DNA of 29,624 nucleotides from Chloroflexi bacterium RBG_16_51_16 (lineage in GTDB: Bacteria; Chloroflexota; Anaerolineae; Anaerolineales; Villigracilaceae), in contig MGNL01000166.1 of assembly GCA_001796785.1 (NCBI GenBank), positions 13,703-43,326 on the forward strand. The letters run 5' to 3'. The position numbers and the translations under genes were made by a program. Position 1 is the stretch's first letter. Each line of letters opens with the position of its first letter. Below the pieces are notes generated by a model, which searched no databases, had not been told where the DNA came from, and saw only the letters and a list, made by a program, of their open reading frames with translations. Positions 16,808 through 25,804 of this stretch are shown here, piece by piece.

Positions 16808-16836
16808 AGTATAGCAGGTACAAAGGATTTTGTCAA
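16808..16836 (-). promoter_or_regulatory. Near-consensus sigma-70-type promoter upstream of rnj
   Basis: On the minus strand TTGACA (16836-16831), a 17-base spacer and TATACT (16813-16808) form an almost perfect promoter. Transcription should begin near 16801. Confidence 0.8.
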
Positions 16837-17143
16837 AAAAGTATTAGATAATGTAATTCAATCTGGTAAATGTTAAAAACCAGTACCATAACCAAGATTA
16901 CAATTTTTTGAAGCATATCAAGAGACTCCAAATGGTGATATTCTCTAAGAGCCCAGTCCAGTTTGTCCTGATGGTTATTTGACTCGATACCCGGGAGAAT
17001 TTTATTTCTGCTTCTGCGGGGATTGTCGCTCGCCCGGGATTAATCTTGAACGGTATTTCGACCAATGATTTGCAAATTTATAAACCAACGTCGAAATCAT
17101 TTATACCCCTCATGGGAACTGATCATTTTAATTAATATTGCCC
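16837..17143. other. Intergenic region between rnj and nrdR without a recognised gene
   Basis: I see no gene here that I can support. Two CCCGGG copies (16990-16995 and 17033-17038) could pair as a stem around a 37-base loop. A 39-codon open stretch on the plus strand (16949-17065) would encode a Cys-rich peptide with FCFCGDC, but it has no ATG or GTG start and no Shine-Dalgarno, so it may be a gene remnant or chance. Confidence 0.4.
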
Positions 17144-17172
17144 TTGTTATCAATATGTTAACATGTTAGAAT
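17144..17172 (+). promoter_or_regulatory. Candidate nrdR-nrdJ promoter with palindromes in the spacer
   Basis: TTGTTA (17144-17149), a 17-base spacer and TAGAAT (17167-17172) form a plausible promoter. The spacer holds two overlapping perfect ten-base palindromes, ATGTTAACAT and TAACATGTTA, a possible operator. Downstream, in what would be the leader, lie an AT-rich CATATATA (17190-17197) and a hairpin CCGCCA/TGGCGG (17216-17231). Confidence 0.5.
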
Positions 17173-17260
17173 TTGCGCCACTTTTCTGCCATATATACTA
17201 GGAAATCAACATTTCCCGCCACATATGGCGGCAACAAATGTTCTAATTTCGGAGCCGGCG

Positions 17261-17716
17261 ATGCGTTGTCCATACTGCCAGCATCATGATTCGAAGGTCC
17301 TTGATACGTCGCATGACAGCCATGGCGGAATCCGACGACGAAGGGAATGTCTGAAATGCCGACGGCGTTTTAGTAGTTATGAGCGGGCAGTATTGGCTGC
17401 TCCGTTGATCAGCAAACTGGACGGTACTCGTGAGGAATTCGATCGAGAAAAACTTGCCCGGGGTATCCGGATCGCTTGTGCAAAAAGACCCGTTTCTGCT
17501 GAAGACATTGACCGGTTGGTTGGGCAGGTGGAATCCCAACTCCAGCAACTTGGTAAACCTGAAGTCTCATCCAGGGTTGTTGGTGATTTAGCAATCGTAG
17601 GATTAAAGGAATTGGATCTCATAGCATATATCCGATATGCCATTGTTTATCTTGGTCTGGATGATCTGCATTCTATCCGTCAGGAAATTGACCGGTTATT
17701 GGAAGATCAAGATTGA
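17261..17716 (+). CDS. nrdR: Transcriptional repressor NrdR
   Basis: NrdR represses ribonucleotide reductase genes in response to ATP/dATP. The 151 residues have the usual length and begin MRCPYCQHHDSKVLDT; the zinc ribbon is CPYC (3-6) plus CLKC, followed by RRRFSSYER. The ATP-cone domain follows (KLDGTREEFDREKL through about residue 140). The frame is open upstream to 17225, but the ATG at 17261 has a GGAG six bases before it and gives the family N-terminus. It lies 79 bases ahead of nrdJ, its likely target, and both probably share the promoter at 17144, so NrdR may also regulate itself. Confidence 0.97.
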   Translation: MRCPYCQHHDSKVLDTSHDSHGGIRRRRECLKCRRRFSSYERAVLAAPLISKLDGTREEFDREKLARGIRIACAKRPVSAEDIDRLVGQVESQLQQLGKPEVSSRVVGDLAIVGLKELDLIAYIRYAIVYLGLDDLHSIRQEIDRLLEDQD

Positions 17717-17795
17717 AATGAGCTTGTAAAAAATTGTCGGACGTCTACCATCGTAAATTCTTAGAGGTTTGATTGTTAGTTAGAGGAGAATCATA

Positions 17796-20360
17796 ATGGT
17801 TTCCAAAGCAACCTTGGATATTAAAGGAAGTCATGGATTGGTTCCAACTCCCTCCATGCCTAAAGGACTGCCTAAAGCTCAACTTTCCAAAAATGCCCGA
17901 GAAGTTCTTGAACGTAGGTATGTCCGGCGAGGATCTGATGGAAAATCTGCCGAAACGGTCGAGGAGATGTTCTGGCGGGTCGCATACCATGTCGCCAAAG
18001 TGGAAGAGCAATGGAACGAGGGAGTTAATGACAGGGCAGGAGAATTCTACCGATTACTGATCACACGAAAATTCTTCCCTAATTCCCCGACATTCACCGG
18101 AGCAGGTACACCCCTTGGTCAATTGGCGGCTTGTTTCGTATTACCTATCAGTGATGACATGGGTCGGGATAGTGCTGGAATTTTTCAGACTCTACGGGAT
18201 GCCGCCTTGATCCAGCAGACCGGGGGCGGAAATGGATTTTCGTTTTCGAGGCTGCGCCCAAAGGGATCTCATGTTAAAACTTCCGCAGGCCAGGCAACCG
18301 GTCCGGTTGGTTTTTTACGTGTATATGACCATGCTTTTGGTGAAATCGCCCAGGGTGGAACCCGCCGGGGCGCGAATATGGCCGTTCTACGAGTGGATCA
18401 TCCTGATATCGAGGATTTTATTCTTTGTAAAACGGATGAAAATCAAATAACCAACTTCAATATATCGGTTGGTATTACGGATGCATTTATGGAAGCGGTC
18501 AGAGCGGACAAGGAGTGGGAGCTTCGCTTCCCGGATGTTAATGAAATGAAGTATCGCCAGTACAGCGGTACGCTTGAACAGGTTGAAAAATCGGGGATCC
18601 CGGTGAGGGTTTATCGAAAAATCCGTGCCCGCGAGTTATTCGAAAAAATAGTAAGGCAGGCTCATCACAATGGTGAGCCAGGCGTGTTATTCCTGGATGC
18701 CGCGAACCGCGCCAATCCCGTACCTGATCTATATCCTCTGGAAGCGACCAATCCATGTGGAGAGCAATGGCTGGGACCTTATGAGAATTGCTGCCTGGGG
18801 TCCATTAATTTAAATGAGCACTGTGGACCTGATGGAACTGTTGATTGGATAACTTTGCAGGGGAGCATCTGGCTTGCAACGAGATTTCTAGACGATGTGG
18901 TAGAGGCAAATGCATACGTCCCAGCTGTGCCGCAATTGAAAGAGGCGGCTCACCGTGCAAGGAGGATTGGACTCGGAATCATGGGTCTGGCTGATCTGAT
19001 GTACCACGTAGGCGTCAGGTACGGTTCCGAGGCAGGCCAGGAGTTTGGCGCGCAGGTCATGGAGTTTGTGCGCTACCACGCCATGCTTGCTAGTATCGAG
19101 TTGGCTAAAGCACGAGGTCCATTCCCTGCTTTGAAAAAGAGTATTTACGATCCTGTGAATATGAGTTGGAAACCACCTGTACCGATAAATAGTTATTCCC
19201 GGTATTGGGGTAGGCCTGAGCTTAATTGGGATTTCATTGTGCATGAAATAAAAAATCACGGTATTCGGAATGCAGCCCAAACGACCGTGGCACCAACAGG
19301 TACGATCGCGACGGTCGCTGGATGTGAAGGGTATGGTTGCGAACCGGTATTTGCCCTGGCTTATATCCGTCATGTTAATGATCATGGCAAGGATCTTCAG
19401 CTCACTTACGCCAGTCCTCGTTTCGATCAGGCACTCCGAAAACTGGGTTTGGGTGAGGAAAAAAGGCTGGAAATCGTCGAACAGGTCATGCGCGATGGTA
19501 CATGCCAACGAATCACAGAAATTCCCGAGCAAGTCCGGGATGTCTTTGTAGTCTCTGCTGATATTACTGCGGAAGAGCACGTGCGAATTCAGGCAGCTCT
19601 ACAGGCGTTTGTTGATAATTCATTATCAAAAACTGTCAATTTTTCAGAGCAGGCATCGATTGAAGATGTAACCAGGGCATATTTGCTCGCATGGGAATTG
19701 GGATGTAAAGGAATCACGGTGTATGTAACAGGATCTCGCGATCGGGTTGTTCTTGAGACACATGCCACATTGGAAAAGAAACAAAAAATTTCAACTGCTC
19801 CGGAACCCGCTTGGCAGGAGACAAAAAAACCCCGGCCCAGAGCGTTATCAGGTAGCACTTATAACATCGAAACGCCGGTCGGCAAGGCATTTATTACGAT
19901 CAATGAAAATGGCGACGGTCAGCCATTCGAAGCATTTGTCAATACCGCGAAAGCGGGTTCCGAAACTGCCGCGGTATCCGAGGCTATCGGCCGACTGATA
20001 TCGTATATCTTGAGGATGGCCTCACCCGTATTGCCGACAGATCGGTTGCGCGAAGTGGTTCGTCAATTTATCGGCATTGGCGGTGGACGATCGATGGGGT
20101 TTGGACCAAATCGAGTAAGATCTCTGCCAGACGGAATTGGTCAAGTGTTCGACCAATTTCTTCGGGAAAGGAAGGGCAATGATGGGGATGGTAAGGCTTT
20201 AACAACTGGCGGAAATGGCGGACACGCCATTGAGCAAGAAGCAGAATTGGCGGCGCAATCCGTGAGGGTGGGCGATCTGTGTCCAGAATGTGGTGAGGCT
20301 GCTGTTGTCAATGAAGAAGGTTGTCGCAAGTGCTACTCATGTGGTTATAGCGAGTGTTGA
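17796..20360 (+). CDS. nrdJ: Adenosylcobalamin-dependent (class II) ribonucleoside-diphosphate reductase
   Basis: The enzyme makes deoxyribonucleotides with adenosylcobalamin as radical source, so it works with or without oxygen. In the 854 residues are Cys113 (AACFVLPISDD), the loop QTGGGNGFSFSRLRPKGS (141-158), the active site NPCGE (Asn319, Cys321, Glu323), the partner cysteines ENCCLGS (332-333), and APTGTIATVAGCEGYGCEP. The C-terminus ends in a zinc-ribbon-like CPECGE ... CRKCYSCGY module, expected to pass electrons to the active-site disulfide. No intein is seen. The start has a strong AGAGGAGAA Shine-Dalgarno six bases upstream. No cobalamin riboswitch box is visible upstream. Confidence 0.96.
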   Translation: MVSKATLDIKGSHGLVPTPSMPKGLPKAQLSKNAREVLERRYVRRGSDGKSAETVEEMFWRVAYHVAKVEEQWNEGVNDRAGEFYRLLITRKFFPNSPTFTGAGTPLGQLAACFVLPISDDMGRDSAGIFQTLRDAALIQQTGGGNGFSFSRLRPKGSHVKTSAGQATGPVGFLRVYDHAFGEIAQGGTRRGANMAVLRVDHPDIEDFILCKTDENQITNFNISVGITDAFMEAVRADKEWELRFPDVNEMKYRQYSGTLEQVEKSGIPVRVYRKIRARELFEKIVRQAHHNGEPGVLFLDAANRANPVPDLYPLEATNPCGEQWLGPYENCCLGSINLNEHCGPDGTVDWITLQGSIWLATRFLDDVVEANAYVPAVPQLKEAAHRARRIGLGIMGLADLMYHVGVRYGSEAGQEFGAQVMEFVRYHAMLASIELAKARGPFPALKKSIYDPVNMSWKPPVPINSYSRYWGRPELNWDFIVHEIKNHGIRNAAQTTVAPTGTIATVAGCEGYGCEPVFALAYIRHVNDHGKDLQLTYASPRFDQALRKLGLGEEKRLEIVEQVMRDGTCQRITEIPEQVRDVFVVSADITAEEHVRIQAALQAFVDNSLSKTVNFSEQASIEDVTRAYLLAWELGCKGITVYVTGSRDRVVLETHATLEKKQKISTAPEPAWQETKKPRPRALSGSTYNIETPVGKAFITINENGDGQPFEAFVNTAKAGSETAAVSEAIGRLISYILRMASPVLPTDRLREVVRQFIGIGGGRSMGFGPNRVRSLPDGIGQVFDQFLRERKGNDGDGKALTTGGNGGHAIEQEAELAAQSVRVGDLCPECGEAAVVNEEGCRKCYSCGYSEC

Positions 20361-20656
20361 ATAACATCCTTCGTTTGATTTCTTCCTATCCTAATTCCTC
20401 GAACAGACCTGTATTGAAAGCGATATTTCATTAAGGGTTTCGTTTCCTGGCTGCTTTACCTAAAAAATCGGAATTGTAGATAATAAATCAACCCCTAATT
20501 GTGGATTTTGGGTTGAAATTAATAGACTCTTGTTATTCTCCCGGTGAGAAGAATAAACCTATAATTGATTGAATGCCTCGGTATTGCCAATCGAGATTGA
20601 TGCAAACAAGTTGAGGATCAATGTGCAGATTGGGGATACCCGGGATGGAGTAAGGC
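20361..20656. other. Intergenic region between nrdJ and the GGDEF gene
   Basis: There is no gene here. A stem TCAACCC/GGGTTGA (near 20488-20516) without a T tract and a TATAAT at 20560-20565 without a good -35 box are the only signals; the latter may be the -10 box of the GGDEF gene. Confidence 0.35.
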
Positions 20657-21826
20657 TTGTTTCTTGATATCCGGACACTCGGCTTCTTAACCGCGTTCAT
20701 CCCTTTTGTTTTGGGCTTGATTATGATCATTTACTTCCGGTCACATCATGCGTATCCGGGTTATTACCGTTGGATCTTATCCAATTTTTGTTTTAGTGTT
20801 GGTTTTTTTCTGCTTCAATTGCGAGGCTTGATTCCGGATACATTCTCTATTGTCATGGCGAATTTCACCCTTGTCTATGCATTGATTCTTATCTTTGAAG
20901 GGGTTCAATTATTTTATGGTAGGCAGGCGTTCAACTTAATCAATTATGGATTATTTATTATCTACGCCGGCTTACATTTGTACTTCGCTTACTTTTCCTC
21001 GAATATCAACGCGAGGGTGATTCTTGCATCTGCCATTTCCGCGATTCTTAATTTCCGTGTTGGTCTTGGATTGTATGAGAATCCACCGGTGCGATTGGAA
21101 AAAATATCCAGGGGCATTTCTCTGATCGCTTTCGCCATGGTGCTCGTGAATATTTTTCGTTTTTTTGAAACCGCCTTTAAAAACCAGCCTGTCGATATGT
21201 TAGGCGACAGTATGATGATATGGTATTCGCTCAGTACTGTGGTCGCGATTACCATCTGGACATTCTCCTACTTCTTTTTAAACACGACCCGCATGGAATT
21301 GGAACTTGAGGATGCCCGTAAATCTATTTTGGAGATCGCGAATACCGATCCCCTTACCGGTATACCTAACCGAAGAAGATTTTTCGAACAGGGCGAGATT
21401 GAATTTGTGCGGTCGAGGCGGCAGGGACATCCTCTGAGTTTCCTCATATTCGATATCGATAATTTAAAGGCAGCCAATGATCAGTACGGTCACGACAAGG
21501 GAGACGAATTTTTATGTTATGCTTCGCGATTATTCCAAACCGAGATCCGGCCATTCGATCTGGTTGCCAGATTCGGTGGAGACGAATTTGTTTTTATGTT
21601 CCCCAACGTTTCAGAAAGCCAAGCCCTGGAGATTGCCGAACGCATGCGTGCCAGGATTAAACGATTTCCATTGAGTGATGGTTCGTTCATTTACCCGATC
21701 CAACTTTCGGGGGGTATTTCTGGAATCCGTCCAGACGATGGTGACTTGGAACTGGTCCTTAAGCGTGCGGATATTGCGTTATACCAGGCGAAGACCCAGG
21801 GTCGGGATTGCGTATTAATCGCATAG
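20657..21826 (+). CDS. Membrane diguanylate cyclase (GGDEF domain)
   Basis: The 389-residue product has about six hydrophobic segments in the first 210 residues, a short linker helix (LELEDARKSILEIAN), then a full GGDEF domain (about 228-389). The domain has NTDPLTGIPNRRRF, the active motif GGDEF (307-311) and the inhibitory I-site RPFD (298-301) five residues before it. It should convert two GTP to cyclic di-GMP with product feedback. The membrane part is probably a sensor of unknown input. The start is a TTG at 20657 with GGAG (20647-20650) six bases before it; an upstream TATAAT may be its -10 box. Confidence 0.88.
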   Translation: MFLDIRTLGFLTAFIPFVLGLIMIIYFRSHHAYPGYYRWILSNFCFSVGFFLLQLRGLIPDTFSIVMANFTLVYALILIFEGVQLFYGRQAFNLINYGLFIIYAGLHLYFAYFSSNINARVILASAISAILNFRVGLGLYENPPVRLEKISRGISLIAFAMVLVNIFRFFETAFKNQPVDMLGDSMMIWYSLSTVVAITIWTFSYFFLNTTRMELELEDARKSILEIANTDPLTGIPNRRRFFEQGEIEFVRSRRQGHPLSFLIFDIDNLKAANDQYGHDKGDEFLCYASRLFQTEIRPFDLVARFGGDEFVFMFPNVSESQALEIAERMRARIKRFPLSDGSFIYPIQLSGGISGIRPDDGDLELVLKRADIALYQAKTQGRDCVLIA

Positions 21827-22029
21827 CCATAAGAGTTTAATTAATTCGACAACTTAAACAACATACTTGTTAGGCTGGGGAATAATTATCCATTCAAACA
21901 TACGAAGGATTAAATTACTTATGTATTGATTCCGTAATAATGTTTATGCGAGGAAATGAAATATTTAGAGTCATGAACGTTCGTAGGTTAAATTTGGAAT
22001 TTGGATAACTCTGGAAGATCGCTTTCAGA

Positions 22030-22497
22030 TTATTTTCCTTTTCTCTTTGAAGCCCCGTTCCTTACATTTTCGTGGAGCCGAATATATTCCTCAACGGTGA
22101 ATAGACAGACTGTTTCACCAATGAGTTTAAGGGGTAAATCTTCCGCTCGCTTGAAATGTACGCAAGACTTTCCCATCTTCAAGTTCTTGCCACTGGCTTT
22201 GTATCTGTTCTGAAACCATTTGTAAGTTTTTGGATCAGAGTAAACACTCATCAAATATAACGAAAATTGAGTTTTGGTAGAGGCTAGCCCTGCTAGACAT
22301 AATGGTTTTTTATTATATGTGTCTGGATATGTAGATAGAGGCACTTCATAGCTGATCATGCCCCAGTTTATCGTTTCTACATATCCACGCGGGAGGTTTT
22401 TTAGTATGATAGTCCGTACAGCTTCTATGGTCTCACGTCTTTCTGGCGTTAGCGACTGAATGTATTCATCTACCGATTCTGCTTTGTTAGTAAACAT
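22030..22497 (-). CDS. DUF1801 domain protein
   Basis: The 155-residue product matches the DUF1801 (YdhG-like) pattern: 'SVDEYIQSLTPERRETIEAVR' (given here in part), 'GYVETINWGMISYEVPL', and KPLCLAGLASTKTQFSLYL in the middle. The function of the family is not known. The C-terminus is basic (NGASKRKGK). An AGGAT lies about eight bases before the ATG at 22497. It converges with the GGDEF gene and follows the HD-GYP gene after 83 bases on the same strand; I see no functional link to cyclic di-GMP. Confidence 0.85.
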   Translation of the reverse strand: MFTNKAESVDEYIQSLTPERRETIEAVRTIILKNLPRGYVETINWGMISYEVPLSTYPDTYNKKPLCLAGLASTKTQFSLYLMSVYSDPKTYKWFQNRYKASGKNLKMGKSCVHFKRAEDLPLKLIGETVCLFTVEEYIRLHENVRNGASKRKGK

Positions 22498-22580
22498 GGA
22501 TTATCCTACCAACTAAAATTATCCGCAGCTCCATTCCTTAATAAATAATGGTCTTGCGGTTGCTGAATTGGGGGTTGATA

Positions 22581-24902
22581 TTATTTATGGATAAGCATCT
22601 GAAGGAACGCATCAACAATTTGGGGATCAAAATGAACCCCGCTCAATGAGTGGATATGGTCAACCGCTTTGTCAACACTCCATCGCGGACGGTATGGCCG
22701 GTCAGAGGTAAGAGCATCGTACACGTCAACCACCGCAAATATTCGGGCAGCCAAAGGGATTTTTTCGCCCTTTAGCCCATCTGGATATCCGGATCCGTCC
22801 CATCTTTCATGATGATAGTGGGCGATATCTAGGGCAGGTGTTAGATACTCGTTGTTTTTTAACAACTCATATGCGATAGTTGGATGCTTGCGCATGTAAA
22901 TCCACTCCTCCTCTGTCAACACATTTTCTTTGAGGAGTATTCGATCCGGCACTCCCATCTTCCCAATGTCATGAAGCAATGAGCCCCGGCGGATATGAAC
23001 GAGCTCATCCTGGCTAAAACCCAGTCTCCCTGCGAGTCTTAGAGTCATTTCTGTCACCCTGCGCGTATGCCCTTCTGTTTCTCGATCGCGAAGGTCTAGT
23101 GCGGCCGACCAGCCTTCAATGGCAGCTTCATACGCCTGGCTTAATTCTACGTTGGATTGTTGCAAACTTGAAAACAGATTTTCGTTATCAATTGCTATCG
23201 CTGTTTGGCCAGCGAGCGTTTCCAGAAAATTCAGCCAATCCGAGTGAATTGCAAGTGGCGAACGGTGAAACACCTCGAGTACACCCAGCAATTTATTTTT
23301 GGAAATCAACGGTGTTGTGAAATACGCATTAAAATCTTCTGATCCGAGGACATCGGAGAATTCGGGTCCTGATACCGATGAGAGAACAACTTCAGAACCT
23401 GGCGTCTTGCTAGCTTCGGAATCATATCCGTCCGAAAACCTGTCCATATTCACTTGGTATTTCTCAATATCCCTGGATTGAAATCCCATCCCTTTTTTAT
23501 AGACGAATCTGCCAGTCTCCTGATCCAATAGGAATATGGCAGCTGCATCCACTCTTACCTGATCAAGCACTTTTTGGATGATAAGCTCGAATATTGTTTC
23601 CAGGCTATCGCCGGATGTGATCGCCTGGTCGATTTCTCTCAGCGCCCTCTCGTGTTCTAGATGAAGTTTCGCCTGCGCGTAAAGTTGAGCATTGTCAATC
23701 GCGACCGCTGCGTGACTTCCGAACACAGAAACACGTTCCAGATCTTGACTATGAAATCGATAGGGATGGATCGTATCGATAACCATGAGGGACCCAAGGA
23801 TATGATCGCCCTTCGTAAGTGGTGTTCCCAGGATGGAACGAATGCCGAAGAACTCGATTAATTTTTGGTCAACACTGGTTGAATGAGGTGCATCATTAAT
23901 AAACATCGGTATTCGATCACGGGCGATTCGGGCTCCAAGCAGGACTGGATCGTTCAGCGGATAGCGCATCCCAATAAATTGGTCAGCACCTCTTCCAGAA
24001 GCGGCAAAACCGACTAAATCCTCACCTTCGACTAGCCAGAGGTATGCTGCTTGTGTACCAAAAACTCTTGTGCTTTCAAGGCAAATGAGGTCGAGTAATT
24101 TTCTCAAGTCGAGAATGCCACTTAATGCCAGGCTTACTCTTTCAAGTGTCTCTGAGAGTTGTCTTTGATCTCGCTCGGCCACGAGCAGGCGTTTATTCTC
24201 CTGATTACGGCGGATAAGTTCACGAGATGGATGGAGAAGAAGGAAAAAAAGGGAAAAATAAAGAAAGAGAAATCCTATTCCTACGCCTCCCCAAACAGCC
24301 CGCCGGATCCTTGCCAATCGCGGCTCCAGCTGATTGAGATCATAATAAACCTCGTAAGCACCTTTAACCTCTGTCAAACCGTCAGGTTGGAGGGGGACAT
24401 ACACCTCGAATAACCGTGTAAACTGATCACGTTCGGTAATATTTTCTTCTTTCTCTAACTCCGAAATATCAGTCGACATCCTTCCGTTCAAAGCATCCTG
24501 GAGTTCGTTTGATATTTCAAAGGTTTGCCCCATAACCGTCGGATCATCGGAGTAAATGATCAAACCTTCCTGATTCCATACCTTGATTCGTACGATGTTC
24601 GAACTAAGCAAAGTCTTGTGAATTAATTCATTTATGGAATCATAACGCTTGCCGGATAATGGTACCGCTAGATCTGACAAATGAATCGATGGGTTGAGGG
24701 AGTTATTAACCTGGTTGGCTGCGTTCTCGGCAATCGCCCATAAGGCATCTCTTCGTAGTTGGTCTTCCAGCCCGGCTGCCAGTCCAATCGCGACCAGCAA
24801 CAATACAAGAAATGCCACAATTGAGAATTGGGTGATAAGACTTAATCGGGGAAAAAGATTCCGCAACATGAAGAAAGGGAACTGTAATCCACCCAATATC
24901 AT
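22581..24902 (-). CDS. Membrane sensor with two GAF domains and HD-GYP domain, cyclic di-GMP phosphodiesterase
   Basis: The 773-residue product has a membrane segment (about 24-45), an outer sensor domain (about 46-200), a second membrane segment (about 203-224), a coiled linker, two GAF domains (about 260-400 and 420-580) and an HD-GYP domain (about 600-773). The HD pair is His644-Asp645 in LLHDIGKMGVPDRILLK, followed by HHERWDGSGYPDGL (697-710) with the GYP signature. It should hydrolyse cyclic di-GMP to pGpG or GMP in response to an external and a GAF-bound signal. The start at 24902 lacks a Shine-Dalgarno; the ATG at residue 12 is an alternative. It faces the GGDEF gene, suggesting local control of cyclic di-GMP. 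Confidence 0.9.
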   Translation of the reverse strand: MILGGLQFPFFMLRNLFPRLSLITQFSIVAFLVLLLVAIGLAAGLEDQLRRDALWAIAENAANQVNNSLNPSIHLSDLAVPLSGKRYDSINELIHKTLLSSNIVRIKVWNQEGLIIYSDDPTVMGQTFEISNELQDALNGRMSTDISELEKEENITERDQFTRLFEVYVPLQPDGLTEVKGAYEVYYDLNQLEPRLARIRRAVWGGVGIGFLFLYFSLFFLLLHPSRELIRRNQENKRLLVAERDQRQLSETLERVSLALSGILDLRKLLDLICLESTRVFGTQAAYLWLVEGEDLVGFAASGRGADQFIGMRYPLNDPVLLGARIARDRIPMFINDAPHSTSVDQKLIEFFGIRSILGTPLTKGDHILGSLMVIDTIHPYRFHSQDLERVSVFGSHAAVAIDNAQLYAQAKLHLEHERALREIDQAITSGDSLETIFELIIQKVLDQVRVDAAAIFLLDQETGRFVYKKGMGFQSRDIEKYQVNMDRFSDGYDSEASKTPGSEVVLSSVSGPEFSDVLGSEDFNAYFTTPLISKNKLLGVLEVFHRSPLAIHSDWLNFLETLAGQTAIAIDNENLFSSLQQSNVELSQAYEAAIEGWSAALDLRDRETEGHTRRVTEMTLRLAGRLGFSQDELVHIRRGSLLHDIGKMGVPDRILLKENVLTEEEWIYMRKHPTIAYELLKNNEYLTPALDIAHYHHERWDGSGYPDGLKGEKIPLAARIFAVVDVYDALTSDRPYRPRWSVDKAVDHIHSLSGVHFDPQIVDAFLQMLIHK

Positions 24903-24972
24903 ACTAGATAAATATTCCGTAATAATTTCAGACTGATTACGGTAAGGGTGGTTTGATCAGCGTAATATGGAT

Positions 24973-25007
24973 ATAAAAAGTATCCACCTCGTTCGGGTGG
25001 ATACTTT
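24973..25007 (-). terminator. Strong terminator after the NBR1-domain lipoprotein gene
   Basis: A perfect twelve-base stem (24977-24988 with 24996-25007) has a seven-base loop. On the minus strand it is followed by T residues (complement of 24975-24979). It lies 29 bases beyond the lipoprotein stop and separates that gene from the HD-GYP gene. Confidence 0.85.
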
Positions 25008-25035
25008 CATCCATCAAAAACATCGTTGATGCTTG

Positions 25036-25692
25036 TTACGGTTCAGGTGTGAGTGTTTCCGTCGGTGTTGACGAGGTCGCTGCACCACCTCCAATTACTA
25101 TCACCACTGTGAGCGGATCTCCGAAATAGCCGCCATTCGCGTCCGCCATTCGCCAGGTACCTTGTACCGTGCCAGTCGACGACGGTGCGGTCATGTTGAT
25201 CGACAACTCTGTGGTCGCCCCGGCTGGTATGGGCTGAGTGAGGGTTAGGGGTTGTCCGCCCATGGGATCACCACCAACATTCTTAAATGTGAATCCAGGC
25301 GCGATCGCACATGAACCCGTATTTCGTACCCGCCAGGTTTTTGTAAAGGACTGTCCGGGTGTCATAGGCGAATTGTCGGGAACGGTTACGTCTTGCGCAT
25401 ATACCAAACCATAACACGTAGCTGGACCGCTCGCAGCCTGGGTTAGCGCAGTGCCAGTCCTTATGGGGGTGGGGCTAGATGTCGGAGAAGGTGTAAGGGT
25501 TGCTGTATTGGTTGGTTTCGCCAGGGCGGTTTGTGTAAGAGAGTAAGCAAATGTAGAAACCGCCTCCGTACGGATCATGTTTGGATCTATCGTGGGTGTC
25601 AATTCAGCCGCGCTCGGTCCGCATCCTGTAACAGCCAATAGGATAGCAGCACTGAGCAAGGTGGCGAATCGATACTTAATCGCCGTCTTCAT
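25036..25692 (-). CDS. Lipoprotein with NBR1-type Ig-like (FW) domain
   Basis: The 218-residue product begins with a lipoprotein signal and the lipobox AVTGC (Cys24). A Thr/Ser/Pro linker follows (about 55-85). The main domain (about 90-205) resembles the NBR1 four-tryptophan Ig-like domain: 'SFTKTWRVRNTGSCAIAPGF', 'IPAGATTELSI', 'GTVQGTWRM', 'YFGDPLTVVI'. It ends in another Thr/Pro-rich tail. The start has an AAGGAG about ten bases upstream. The domain is common in surface lipoproteins of Anaerolineae-like bacteria, where it is presumed to bind a surface partner; the role here is unknown. Confidence 0.85.
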   Translation of the reverse strand: MKTAIKYRFATLLSAAILLAVTGCGPSAAELTPTIDPNMIRTEAVSTFAYSLTQTALAKPTNTATLTPSPTSSPTPIRTGTALTQAASGPATCYGLVYAQDVTVPDNSPMTPGQSFTKTWRVRNTGSCAIAPGFTFKNVGGDPMGGQPLTLTQPIPAGATTELSINMTAPSSTGTVQGTWRMADANGGYFGDPLTVVIVIGGGAATSSTPTETLTPEP

Positions 25693-25804
25693 GGATCAGA
25701 TTTTCTCCTTTCATTATTACGCAAACAGCAGTGATTTTACATAACAAAACTTACCCCCGGCGTTTACATTAAAATACTCTTAAGTGCGAACCACACGAAT
25801 TTTA

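Noticed and set aside
16578..17260. A cobalamin riboswitch upstream of the B12-dependent reductase.
   Set aside because: No B12 box or the usual conserved core could be found in either strand of this gap.
18888..19580. A 230-codon open frame on the minus strand opposite nrdJ.
   Set aside because: It lies wholly within the well-supported nrdJ frame, has no ribosome site and no recognisable motif; it is a shadow frame.
24903..24940. A leaderless promoter for the HD-GYP gene (TATTTA six bases before ATG).
   Set aside because: The hexamer lacks the final T and there is no -35 box at the right distance, so it is probably chance in AT-rich DNA.
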